A stretch of 64,000 nt of DNA from Anthonomus grandis grandis (taxonomy: Eukaryota; Arthropoda; Insecta; Coleoptera; Curculionidae). How positions within the stretch are numbered: the stretch's first letter is position 1; the number at the start of each line of letters is the position of its first letter. This document shows, piece after piece, positions 54,701 to 63,445 of the stretch. A program made the translations under genes and the position numbers. The DNA is taken from NCBI RefSeq assembly GCF_022605725.1, contig NC_065546.1, positions 29,508,227 to 29,572,226 of the forward strand, written 5' to 3'. The notes beneath the pieces were generated by a model. That model made no database searches. It was given only the letters and a program-made list of their open reading frames with translations, and was not told the origin of the DNA.

Positions 54701-55146
54701 GGGTTAAATTTTTCTAAAATTGGGTATGATGGGTCTAGTATATCAAATTGATCTTGGGGGATGACTTTCATCCTTTGATGAAAATTTACGTGGACGGTAG
54801 GCGTGGGGTTGGGAATAGTACAAAAGCCATTTTCAACTTTTACTAAACTGTCAGGTATAATATGATTTTTTATGTCAAATGACGGCAAAATAGCGACACC
54901 ATTTTCGAAATTTACTGGTATTTTTAAAAAGTTATTGTTAATGTTGTGTATCGGATGCAAGAGGGGTTTATTGTAAGCCAAAGAGAAGGGTATTATTATA
55001 TTTTCCAACTTAAGGGTTTTGCTTTCATAATCTAGCAAGGCTTTTAAGTTTTTAAGATCTTTTGATCCTATTAAAGCATCGAAATCGTTATGCCAATTCA
55101 GTACTTTCATTTTAAATTCGTTTTTTATGCCTAGTTCTTCTAGCAA
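51706..55146 (-). CDS. pol: Pol of Gypsy-E: RT, RNase H, defective integrase
   Basis: An open frame of 1146 codons from an internal ATG. The RT contains VWIVPKKPDASGIQKHRMVI, FTILDLAQGFHQIEM and FVYMDDIVIFSKSL (YMDD at 54075-54064). RNase H has LTTDASNIAIGSVLSQ, EKELLAIV and IETDHNPLVCL. The integrase has the His-His-Cys-Cys module (YHKSNHNG..CEICLQN), HLDIF (first Asp) and VTDQGKEFQN (second Asp). Only 21 residues separate that Asp from the position of the catalytic Glu (SPVVRLHS), where Val stands; Gypsy-B and Gypsy-D have 35 and Glu. The C-terminus is basic and Pro-rich. RT and RNase H look intact, integrase does not. The protease lies upstream in another frame. Confidence 0.9.
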   Translation of the reverse strand: MLEELGIKNEFKMKVLNWHNDFDALIGSKDLKNLKALLDYESKTLKLENIIIPFSLAYNKPLLHPIHNINNNFLKIPVNFENGVAILPSFDIKNHIIPDSLVKVENGFCTIPNPTPTVHVNFHQRMKVIPQDQFDILDPSYPILEKFNPENILRFDHLTPLEKSKILPLCHEYKDIMYHEGCDLSFTSQTKHKIRTKTDRPIYVKSFRHPPLMNIEIQSQIQKLLENKIIRPSISPYSAPVWIVPKKPDASGIQKHRMVINYTSLNNETIEEKWPLPRIDEILDNLGKCTYFTILDLAQGFHQIEMDPDSIEKTAFTVNNGHYEYLRMPFGLKNSPATFQRMMDEVFRDYLYKFCFVYMDDIVIFSKSLSEHIDHIRQIFKKVREVNLKIQPDKSQFLSKEVAFLGHIITSEGIKPNPLKIEVIQRYPIPRNQKEIKAFLGLVGYYRRFIKNFAKITFPLTRCLRKNTQIDIENLEYKNAFSKCKELISNSPILQYPDFTKPFKLTTDASNIAIGSVLSQNDHPIAFFSRTLNSAEKNYSTIEKELLAIVDSTKHFRPYLYGQKFLIETDHNPLVCLSKIREPNSRLIRWKIKLEEYNFEIHYKKGKENLVADALSRINLNTLETNDTDSQSNVPNVDNTVANLSDFDLADFVFNERYKEDAPAQNISNPVNPVANDDDSDVTAHSNNDTEGKNIPISELPLNYASNRLVIDYGDEFKHTYTKPFNKNHHFVKISKENQEQHILKIIKDIIKRDVIFTIFIKNDELKLEFRRQVFSNLNTTVKLVFASTYVLDVTDQTQQKEILANYHKSNHNGITETYNHIKQKYYWPKLRDSITNFINSCEICLQNKYERHPYKIAYEGPLLSEKPFKTLHLDIFQFLNCQFLTIIDSFSKYAQAYFITDKNALTILSKLRHYFSHHITPLKIVTDQGKEFQNNYTTPGNSSSNSPVVRLHSTLLEKLRILKMQNPDETPQNLMTSAVLIYNQSIHSTTGHSPFSILYGPYVNEPNIDNDLTLFEQYNDRRKKELLPFHEQIYKTAYNKQATNTQKQNKNTEKPPEILPDDTVYKKTTLRNKMNPQYVPLKVSQIDKNKITGTAKKKPISTHLRKIKRLRKKSIPFQPPDPDPDPGPTQSNEPLPSTSGAQTPQ

Positions 55147-55149
55147 GGA

Positions 55150-55385
55150 AATTTTTAAATTTTTGGTTTCTTTATAAGTGTTTATCTTAAGTGTTCTTGT
55201 ATGCGGTTACTTCGAAAGGTTCGATAAATATTTTGTCGGAATATTTGTTTGCAATTTTAGGAGATATGATAGAGTCGGAGGCACCGGAGTCAATTAAAAT
55301 TGTCAAGTCCTTTTGTGGTAAATAAAAGTATGGGAGCTCAATTTGTTGTGCTACGTTATTTAAGTTGATGGTAGATCTGGGCCTG
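55150..55385 (-). pseudogene. Protease segment of Gypsy-E (separate frame)
   Basis: Between gag and the pol frame the minus strand reads YFYLPQKDLTILIDSGASDS, with an aspartic protease D-S-G-A. The frame is offset from gag, as expected if gag-pol uses -1 frameshifting, but it ends at a TAA near 55190, before pol begins in yet another frame. A one-base lesion or sequencing error could explain the second offset. Confidence 0.7.
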
Positions 55386-56571
55386 ATTTCGGAAAATTTG
55401 CGAAATTATCAATTTCGAAATTTTGTTCGGAAGTGGGGTAGTGATTTTGGTCATTAGGATTCGTTAAGGTGGGATCGAAAGAGGTTTCTTCATATTGAAG
55501 GTTTGGCTCGTAATATTCAGAATAATGTTGGGGTGAATAATCGGTATAATGTTCAGACTGGTTATCTTCGACATAAGGCACATCGGGATAAGAGTTAGTG
55601 TTGGTCTCAATGTTAGTTAACTCTTGGGACACAAAATTTCGGGGGCCTGATGATTGGAAAAAGTTTGGTTGCCGAAAAGGCATTCTTTGTTGATACTGCC
55701 TAGAGGGTCCAGTTATGGAGATTGACATTGGAGTAGGGGGGTCTAATTTAGGTTTATTATGATTTTGGGGAGCGAAGACGTTTCTTGGTTTTCCAAAAAC
55801 TTGAGCATTTGTCGGATAATGTCTTTGAACTGGTCTAGGTCGTATTTGTATGGGTTGACTGGGAAATTGTTGCTGGGGGAATGTCATGGGGGGTTGATTC
55901 TGGGGTAGTAATCTTACGGGACTTTGGAAGCTATTTTGTTTTATATAGGAATTATGGTTATTATTATTAGTAAATTGGTTATTATGAACATTAGACAGAT
56001 TTGAAAAATTTACCTGTGATTCAATCATATTATAGTTAATTACATGCGTATATGCATCATCAAGTGTATTAGGGCGTTGTAACATTAACATCGTTTTTAA
56101 TGTCTGAGGCGAATTGGCTGTCAGAATTAAAACCGAAGTTTTTTCTATTTGATTAATTAAAATTAATTTCGCATTTACATCTGAGACTTCGCAATGTAAT
56201 TTAGAAAAAATTCTTTGTACAAAGGATTTGAGTCTATCTACAAATTGTAATATGCTTTCATTTTTATTGATCTTAAAGTATTGTAATTGTTGGTGTAAAA
56301 TTTGATAAGTGATAGGATCACCGAACTTTATCCTTAGGGCCTCTTTAATTGAAGGCCATGAATCTAAATCTGGTCTAGAAAGTAAAAAGTCTCGAGCATT
56401 GTCAATTAACTTTGACTTAATGGCTGCTAAAACAACTTTATTTTGATCAATACCATCAATTGTAAAATATAATTGGTAAAATTCATCTATAGATATTATA
56501 AAACTTTCCAAATGGTTTTGAATTCCAGAGAAGGTTGGTAAGAGAGAAGTGTGGAATCTTATGTTTTCCAT
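55360..56571 (-). CDS. gag: Gag of Gypsy-E
   Basis: A 403-codon frame with a capsid-like N-terminal half (LLPTFSGIQNHLESFIISID, LLSRPDLDSWPSIKEALRIK, FGDPITYQILHQQLQYFKIN, ESILQFVDRLKSF). The C-terminal half is rich in Gln, Pro, Asn and Tyr with no CCHC knuckle, which is common among errantivirus Gag proteins. Open frame without ATG extends about 150 bp further upstream, so the N-terminus may be longer or truncated. Gag forms the particle core and packages the RNA. Confidence 0.85.
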   Translation of the reverse strand: MENIRFHTSLLPTFSGIQNHLESFIISIDEFYQLYFTIDGIDQNKVVLAAIKSKLIDNARDFLLSRPDLDSWPSIKEALRIKFGDPITYQILHQQLQYFKINKNESILQFVDRLKSFVQRIFSKLHCEVSDVNAKLILINQIEKTSVLILTANSPQTLKTMLMLQRPNTLDDAYTHVINYNMIESQVNFSNLSNVHNNQFTNNNNHNSYIKQNSFQSPVRLLPQNQPPMTFPQQQFPSQPIQIRPRPVQRHYPTNAQVFGKPRNVFAPQNHNKPKLDPPTPMSISITGPSRQYQQRMPFRQPNFFQSSGPRNFVSQELTNIETNTNSYPDVPYVEDNQSEHYTDYSPQHYSEYYEPNLQYEETSFDPTLTNPNDQNHYPTSEQNFEIDNFANFPKSGPDLPST

Positions 56572-56820
56572 TTTAATATTTAAATTAGGTTTAGATAAAT
56601 TAGAATCTAAAGTTAAGTTATCTAATAGGTTACTTATGCTATCTAAATTATTTTGATCAGAAATATTTTGACTATTTAAATTAGAAATATTTGAATTTTC
56701 GTTTTCAACTACTAATCCTAAAGATGCTCGATGTCTTCAGATTCTTGATGGATAGTGCACTAAGATTTGACAATCACTTTTACACAACGGTAAACCGATA
56801 AAGGGTAAAATTGCACTATC

Positions 56821-56834
56821 CTGTTCGCAGCGCC
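56821..56834 (-). other. Primer-binding site of Gypsy-E
   Basis: The minus strand reads (T)GGCGCTGCGAACAG immediately after the LTR end ATTTAACT, sharing the last T. The tRNA was not assigned. Confidence 0.65.
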
Positions 56835-57064
56835 AGTTAAATGCAGATATCGACGAACGGACTTTTAAAAAAACATTTATTGATACAAAAGGGCCTTAAA
56901 ACTAGGTGAACAGAAATATGAACAGCAACGGTATTAGCCGAGGCTTTGACACAATATTAATGCTAACGATAAATTACAAGCGATTTCTTAAATATAAAAA
57001 TAGTCCTAAGCTAAGCATTTTATAATGTAATATAAACAATTAATTGTGGTTTGAGGATATGTCT
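56835..57064 (-). repeat. 5' LTR of Gypsy-E
   Basis: Identical by eye to 49985-50214 over 230 bp. It abuts the primer site on one side and the CGCG duplication on the other. Confidence 0.95.
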
Positions 57065-58043
57065 CGCGATTATTTCTCCCGCGTTCATTATTGTGCCTAT
57101 TGAAATGTTGGCTGCGTCGAGTGTTATTGTAATAATAATTATTATTATTGTTGTTAGGTCGCCTACCTCTATTATTATAAAAAAAATTGTTATTATTTCT
57201 AAAATTATTTTGACCTGAATTAACATAAAAAACGTTTGAAGTTGAGTCTGGGCATTATTATTTATACTTATGAATTTATTGACAACCTCCTGTACTGTGG
57301 TAAATGTACCTGCCTCTATAGCTACCCTAGCCCTTTCGGAATTAGCATTTTGAGCTAAGGCTCTTACTGTTTGATCAGTAGAATACTTTGCTGCGACATC
57401 GGCGGGGACACCCTCGCTAATATATGCCGTTTTGAATTTGTCAGCTAGAGATTCAATATCCGAAGCATAACCTACAGTATCTCTAGCATGTTGCCTAAAA
57501 TTTAATAGCTTTGTTGTTAACAGCTGTGAACTCTCTCCTTTAATTTTTGAACGCAAAGTGTTTATAATTTCTGCAAGGATGCTTCGGTAGTTATTAAACC
57601 TCGAGCCTTACTTGTAAGTTGTGTTTTTCGTAGATTACTGCGTTTGCTCCATGATCGCCCGAATTTTCATTAAGTAATGTAAGAGCATCTAAAAATGATT
57701 GTAGCCTGTCATGTGAGCCATCAAACTCCCGAGGTACTATTTTCCCAACTAAATTAAAAAACTCTAAATTTGACAAAGGCATATTTATTTCCTCTTCGTC
57801 GCTCGATGCTATATAATACTCGTCCAAAATTAACGGATCAATTTTTTCTATACAACTTAATGGTACTTTATATGGAACTAATATCTCAAATGCCCTAACT
57901 ACTTTATCTCTAATAAAAAGGAATACGTCCTTAGTTTGATTCTTTTGCTGATTATCTAATTGAACCCAAATATCCTTAATGAAGGCTGTCGTTTCATTGA
58001 ATAACTTTATTAAATTGTCCATAATATCGACTCTTGTTTCCAT
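57065..58043 (-). pseudogene. Gag of Gypsy-D (N-terminal and middle)
   Basis: The first frame (58043-57594) begins METRVDIMDNLIKLFNET and includes LVGKIVPREFDGSHDRLQSF and LDALTLLNEN, a capsid-like start. After a frameshift, 57556-57065 continues LLTTKLLNFRQHARDTVGYA, DIESLADKFKTAYISEGVP and RARVAIEAGTFTTVQEVVNK, then an Asn/Arg-rich tail. The tail resumes at 49984 beyond Gypsy-E. The overall plan matches Gypsy-A Gag. Confidence 0.75.
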
Positions 58044-58201
58044 ATTTTTTGGTACGGCCTTTTTTATAGCCCTTTTGGAATTACGCGCACTAGTTTAGAC
58101 GCTAGTAATTTCAGTCATTCATGAAAGTCATTTTCACTAAATTTCACTAAACATTTGTACTAAAAATTGCGGCTAACTCGTGTCGTTTGTCAATGAGCTG
58201 G

Positions 58202-58479
58202 TTAAGGGTTAATAATAGGGTTTGAAGCGGCAGCATCTCTTCTTAACTGGGCCAAGTTAATCGTAGAAACAGCGAGCTCATGAGTTATCTGCTTCCTAAT
58301 ATGCTTCTTGTACATTTGAATGGACTTTATGATCACCATCACAATAAGCAAAATAACTATTATGTTCAAAATTGCTTTAACGTCCTTTGTAATGTTATAT
58401 TCTTACTCCTGCACTACAAAGTTTGAATTGACTACCCCATTTTCTGTCAAATCTTGTGAGTGGATTTGCTTTGCCCCAT
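58202..58479 (-). pseudogene. Decayed small membrane ORF upstream of gag in Gypsy-D
   Basis: The ATG at 58479 gives MGQSKSTH, a good N-myristoylation start (Gly at 2, Ser at 6). One base shift then moves to a frame with a stop, followed by DVKAILNIIVILLIVMVIIK (membrane helix) and MYKKHIRKQITHELAVS, ending at a TAA at 58202. Order and juxtamembrane motif match the intact ORF of Gypsy-A (10218-10448): RKQITHELA here, RTQITREIA there. One frameshift and one stop separate the parts. Confidence 0.6.
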
Positions 58480-58689
58480 TTTTTTGATTTGCTTATCGCC
58501 AGTACATTGAAATATATTTGGAAAAATGAGTAAAAAAAGAAACGCTTTACTTTTAATGGGGCCCAGAATAATCTATTTCTTCAACAAAACTTATTATTTC
58601 TCCATGATTCGACTGGCCAAGGGTCGTCATGTAATAGCCGGCTACTTAGGGCGAGTAAAACAAAGAAGATATTGTATATCGATGTTGGT

Positions 58690-58800
58690 ACGTCGACGGT
58701 CTGGTCGCTAGTTAGTTTTACCGTTAATTATGAATATGGGCCTATCCCTATACCTATGCCTATTCCTATACCTATTATTCAATCAACAGTTTTACATTTG
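58690..58800 (+). repeat. Short imperfect CCTATN tandem
   Basis: GGGCCTATCCCTATACCTAT continues with further CCTAT(N) units to about 58780. It is a small microsatellite-like stretch in host-type DNA. Confidence 0.7.
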
Positions 58801-59110
58801 TAAGATTTTCTCACAACGGATGGATTTTAGCAATGGGAATGAATTTTACGTGAATGTACCACTATTTATTAATCACCATTTACTAATTGTCTAGGTTTTC
58901 AGTCATTTTTAGACTGTGTTGAAAGAATTTGTGATTATAGGAGACAATTAAGTTATGCACGCGCTTTAGTATAAACCACTCATATGTTGTTTTTTAAATG
59001 AATTTTTTTAGAAAAGGAAGCATAAATTTGACAAAAAATTCTTTTAAGCATAATTTAAGTGAGCAAGAACGCCTATTCATTTTTGCATTTAAATTGATCT
59101 CTTAGGATTT
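58800..59110 (+). repeat. Third copy of the local dispersed repeat
   Basis: AACGGATGGATTTTAGCAA, GACTGTGTTGAAAGAATTTG and GCATAATTTAAGTGAGCAAG match 48107-48300 and 47569-47710 in the same orientation and order. The Gypsy-D/E insertion lies between this copy and the other two. Confidence 0.65.
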
Positions 59111-59339
59111 CGTTAAATTTTTGCAACATACCATTTTAGGGTCATTTTGTCGAGATCGTATTTTGTAGCAGTGGTTCTCAGCTTGCACGACTTCAAGTAG
59201 AGCTTTGTTCACTCTTTCAGGTAAAGCCGGCATCCTGTTTATTCTTTTTTGTCCACTTAAAATGTATCCTGAATATGAATATAGTGATTACGAATTCATT
59301 TACTTTGATCATAGGAGCTTTCGTCCATCGAACTTCTTG

Positions 59340-59582
59340 TAGTGCATATACCTCATTTGAGGACATATTGACATTTCAAAGGCATTTGACAGAGTGTGGC
59401 ATGAGTAGTCCAACCAAGCTCTCCTCAATCGGCATACAAAACTCATTATTGAATTGGATCAAAAGTTTTCTTGAACAACGAACAATCCAAGTAGCCGTCG
59501 ATGGACACCTCTCCGACAAATTTAACATTAACGCTGGAGTCCCTCAAGGATGCATTCTATCCCCCACCCTTTTCTCGATATA
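59340..59582 (+). pseudogene. LINE-F RT palm, 5' part
   Basis: One frame gives DISKAFDRVWH near 59360-59400, another continues SSIGIQNSLLNWIKSFLEQR, then NINAGVPQGCILSPTLFSI. This is RT motifs A and B. The reading is cut in the middle of a conserved Y-I-N-D-L segment by the transposon at a TA. Confidence 0.8.
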
Positions 59583-60109
59583 CAGGGTGTCCCGTAAATA
59601 GTGGTCCAAATGAAAACTCCTAATAGATTGAAATATTTCCAATCAGAATAATCCAACATAGCTCTAACGAAAGTGTTACGGTTTTCGAGATATTTTGATT
59701 TTTGCGAAATTTTAAGAAATACCTACCTGTAATCAGTTATTTTATGGTGTGTCACTAAATGAAAAAAAAAACAAATTCTTCGGTTGGATATTATTTGCCG
59801 ATAGATGCGCTTTATGATGCGTATTAAAATTTTTCAGTTATGCAAATATTTTTCACAGGAAAAATTTTTGAAATTGCAATATCGGATTTTTTTTTCTTTT
59901 CAAAAAGTTTGAAGTCCTATGACGCAATAAAATAATAATAGAATCTTGGTGCCCATTAGCGTAAAAACATATTTATCCTATGCCGTATTAAAGACAAAAA
60001 CTTTTTAAATTTTTTGTTAACCTCAAAAAAAAAATGGTTGTTTTAATGCCGAAAGAACTATTTTGTGAAAAAAAAAATCGTTTTTTTTTCGATGTAAATT
60101 AATTCGGTT

Positions 60110-61202
60110 TATTTGTGTTTTGCAATTTTACAAAAGGTGTTCAAAATGGCCACCACCTGCTGCTATAGACGCCCTACACCTTCTTATAAAGGATCGCTTA
60201 ATCCGTTGAGCGTGGCCAGCTCTATTCATCTCTTGAGCAGTAGTTTGGATGCGCTCGCACAGATTTTTAATGTTTTGTATGGGTCTCCTGTATACAATTT
60301 CTTTGAGGCATCCCCAGTAAAAAAAATCAAGAGAATTTAGGTCAGGTGACCGTGGGGGCCACAGTATAGGTCCTAGACGTCCGATCCATCGGTTAGGGTA
60401 GGATTAATTTAAAAAATTTCTAACTTGCACACCGTAGTGCGCAGGACATCCGACATGTTGCAACCACATATTTCTGCGAATGTCTAAAGGAACATTTTTC
60501 AAAAGGATGGGGAGAATATTTTGCAAAAAATGGAGATAATATTCGGCATTGAGATTTTGCGGCAACTCAAACGGTCCTATAATTTCACCAATAATAATCC
60601 CTGTCCACAAATTGATTTTAAATTGGTATTTCGATTTATCTTCTCTATTAATATGTGGATTTTCCAATTGCCAGCTATGTAAATTATGGAGATTCAAAAA
60701 TCCATATTTGCGGTAGGTTGATTCGTCGCCCCACAAGATATTTTTAAACCAATTTCCATCTCGCATCCTTCTCAACATCGTACGACAAAAATCTACTCTT
60801 GCTTCATAGTCTCTTGGTTCCGACAGGAGTCTGAACAGCGCGTTCAGATACGCATGATACGGATGGAACCCATAAGTTCGTTTTAAAATTTTTTGAACTC
60901 TGCTTTTGGATATACCTGTACGTCGTTCTATGGCACGTACCAAAGTACGTACGGAGATCCGCATCTCTCTCCTCCAAAACTTCCTCTTCTCCTTCTAAAT
61001 GTGGCTTACCTTCACGAGCGCCTTTTCCAGGAAATCTTTCTTCGAGCAATGCAGCATTTACCCTAATAAAAACTCGGTGGTCTGGATGACGAGCATTAGG
61101 GTACCTTTCTCTGTATAATTCAGAGGCTGCCCTGGCGTTTCCTTCACACAAGCCATAAATGAAATGCATATTTGCATACTCAAGTGATGTGCATTGCGCC
61201 AT
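60110..61202 (-). pseudogene. DUF4817-type transposase, left (fuller) copy
   Basis: The ATG at 61202 starts MAQCTSLEYANMHFIYGLCE, GNARAASELYRERYPNARHP, the DUF4817 N-terminal domain of mariner-like transposases in insects. After a frame change near 60965 come an HTH (LVRAIERRTGISKSRVQKIL) and the DDE_3-like core: ILWGDESTYRK (first Asp), then LQHVGCPAHYG, where Val replaces the second catalytic Asp. After a stop at 60404 the sequence continues with WIGRLGPILWPPRSPDLNSL and a C-terminal GGGHFEHLL near 60140. The Asp to Val change and frame break make it inactive. Confidence 0.85.
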
Positions 61203-61382
61203 ACTAACAACTAGAGGTATTAAAAAACTTTAAGCTTAAGTTAGTGCCAAGTTGTCAACGGTGACAATTTTAATATCGGTGTCATAGATAAGAAATATAA
61301 GTAGGTTATTAGATGGGTTTATGCTATTATGGATTACTGCCTATGTACGGGCTTGGCTGTTGTACTCGTGGCGCCCTCAAGC

Positions 61383-61960
61383 GTCCGGAAAATCCACATA
61401 TTAAGAGAGAAGATAAATCGCAATACCAATTTAAAATCAATTTGTGGACAGGGATTATTAATGGTAAAATTATAGGACCGTTTGAGTTGCCGCAAAATCT
61501 CAATGCTGAATATTATCTCCATTTTTTGCAAAATATTCTCCCCATCCTTTTGGAAAATGTTCCTTTAGACATTCGCAAAAATATGTGGCTGCAACATGTC
61601 GGATGTCCTGCGCACTACGGTGTGCAAGTTAGAAATTTTTTAAATGAATCCTACCCTAACCGATAGATCGGACGTCTAGCACCTATGACTTATATAGGAC
61701 CTATATAGGTGATCCTGGGGGCCACAGTGGTCACCTGACCTACATCCTCTTGAATTTTTTTACTGGGGATTCCTCAAAGAAATTGTATACAGGAGACTCA
61801 TACAAAACATTAAAAATCTGCGCGAGCGCATCCAAACTGCTACTGAGGAGATAAATAGAGCTGGCTACGCTCAACGGATTAAGCGATCCTTTATAAGAAG
61901 GTGCAGGGCGTGTATAGCAGCAGGTGGTGGCCATTTTGAATACCTTTTGTAAAATTGCAA
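61383..61960 (+). pseudogene. Transposase, right (partial inverted) copy
   Basis: Starting at ENPHIKREDKSQYQFKINLW, this plus-strand copy reads YYLHFLQNILPILLENVPLD, LQHVGCPAHYG (same Val lesion) and, after a break and a local insertion of about 30 bp near 61680-61715, EFFYWGFLKEIVYRRLIQNI and GGGHFEYLL at about 61945. The N-terminal domains are absent. It shares the catalytic lesion with the left copy. Confidence 0.85.
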
Positions 61961-62501
61961 AACACAAATAAACCGAATTAATTTGCATCGAAAAAAATAT
62001 AGATTTTTTTTTTCACAAAATAGTTCTTTCGGCATTAAAACAACCATTTTTTTTGAGGTTAACAAAAAATTCAAAAAGTTTTTGTCTTTAATACGGCATG
62101 GGATAAATAAGTTTTTACGCTAATGGGCACCAAGATTCTATTATTATTTTATTACGTCATAAGACTTCAAACTTTTTAAGAAGAAAAAAAAATCCGATAT
62201 TGCAATTTCAAAAATTTTTCCTGTGTAAAATATTTGCATAATTAAAAAATTTTAATACGCATCATAAAGCGCATCTATCGGCAAATAATATTCAACCGAA
62301 GAAATTGTGATTTTCTTTCCATTTAGTGACACACCATAAAAAAACTGATTACAAGTCGGTATTTCTTAAAATTTCGCAAAAATCAAAATATCTCGAAAAC
62401 CGTAACACTTTCGTTAGAGCTATGTTGGATTATTCTGATTGGAAATAGTCCAATCTATTAGGAGTTTTCATTTGGACCACTATTTACGGGACACTCTGTA
62501 T

Positions 62502-63404
62502 ATCAACGATTTGCTAGGAACCACTGTCAATCCAATCTACAGCTTTGCGGACGATAGCATACTTATTTCCACATTTAAATCCGCCAAACCAACGACAGCC
62601 GCAACTTCTCAGAATCTTAGGCAGCAACAAGTAGCTTCAACCAACAACGATATTAGAGCAATCTTGGAGTGAAGCGATAACAATCTGGTCAATTTTAACG
62701 CTAAAAAATCGCAGGCTGCAGTATTTACGTTGAAAACTAACCTTGGTGGCCCGGAGCTGGTTATGGCAGGGAAAACATTGCGAATGAAATCATCTTTACA
62801 TCTTCTAGGAGTCGAAGTCACCAACAGTGTGTCCTGGCAAAACCACGTTGCCCAGATCGCCAGGGCAGCTTCCAAAAAACTCGGAGTGCTTTTCAAAACG
62901 AAAAAACTGTATATACCAGAACAGCTGCTGACTCTTTATAAGGCTCAAATACGCCCTTCCCTCGAGTATTGCTCGCATGTCTGGAGCTCTGCACCCAAGC
63001 ATAGTTTAAAGCTGCTAGATTCTATACAGAAGAGAGCTATTCGTCTTATCGACAAACCAGAACTGACAAATAGTCTGGATAGTCTGGAGCACAGGAGAAA
63101 GGTGGCTGATCTCTGTTTATTCTACCGTTATTATCACGGTAAGTGCTCCTCTGAGCTGGCAGGCCTGATCCCACCCAGGGCTGTTCCGGCAAGAAGGACG
63201 CGTCTAGCAGTTGCGGCTCATCATCATCGAGTCCACCTGCCTACCCCAAGGACGTCGCTGTATCGGGACTCATTCATCTGGAGAACATCTTCCTTGTGGA
63301 ACGGGCTTCCACCTCACATATTTCCCGACGCATACAACCTGCAGCGATTCAAGATAAAGGCCCACAAGTATCTTCGCGCAAGCACCACTCCAGGAGTGAC
63401 ATAG
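62502..63404 (+). pseudogene. LINE-F RT palm, 3' part, and C-terminal region
   Basis: After the transposon the RT continues INDLLGTTVNPIYSFADDSI (FADD at 62544-62555) with a stop at about 62671. A 224-codon frame from 62730 then reads LHLLGVEVTNSVSWQNHVAQ, LLTLYKAQIRPSLEYCSHVW, LDSIQKRAIRLI, the thumb and C-terminal region of CR1/Jockey-like RTs. It ends in RDSFIWRTSSLWNGLPPHIF and the stop at 63404. Confidence 0.85.
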
Positions 63405-63445
63405 GACTTTCCTCTTGTGCTTGTGTTTACCATAAAAAAAAAAAC

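Larger units (their letters stand above)
49981..57068 (-). mobile_element. Gypsy-E: young env-bearing gypsy (errantivirus-like) with identical LTRs
   Basis: LTRs at 49985-50214 and 56835-57064 (230 bp each) look identical base for base, and CGCG flanks both ends (49981-49984 and 57065-57068). Inside, on the minus strand, are a TGGCGCTGCG primer site, gag (403 codons), pol (1146 codons in one frame plus a protease in another) and env (511 codons). The insertion is recent. The integrase nevertheless lacks 14 residues and has Val in place of the catalytic Glu. Confidence 0.93.
48390..58520 (-). mobile_element. Gypsy-D: 412/mdg1-like gypsy, split by Gypsy-E
   Basis: On the minus strand it comprises a small membrane ORF (58479-58202), gag (58043 to 57065, then 49984 to about 49830), protease (49814-49640) and the integrase C-terminal half (49626-48967). 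RT, RNase H and the integrase N-terminus are deleted between protease and integrase. Gag reads smoothly across the Gypsy-E insertion (CGCG duplication). Its LTRs are not delimited: a TGGCGAT at 58501-58495 could be the primer site start, and the non-coding 48430-48960 probably holds the 3' LTR. Confidence 0.75.
59583..62499. mobile_element. Palindromic DUF4817-type Tc1/mariner-like transposon
   Basis: Ends are CAGGGTGTCCCGTAAATAGT and its inverse with one difference, flanked by TA (59581-59582, 62500-62501). The two outer arms, 59583-60666 and 61383-62499, are inverted copies of the same transposase 3' part and UTR with about 95% or more identity by eye. The spacer (60667-61382) holds the single transposase 5' part. 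Both ends thus derive from a 3' end, and no 5' terminal region is seen. Confidence 0.85.
59335..63445 (+). mobile_element. LINE-F, 5'-truncated, split by a DUF4817-type transposon
   Basis: RT sequence from about 59335 to 59582 continues at 62502 after the transposon. The 3' end is near a run of eleven A (63434-63444). The APE-type RT has the LNWIKSFLEQRT, AGVPQGCILSPTLFS and FADD motifs. The EN domain and RT fingers are missing. Confidence 0.8.
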
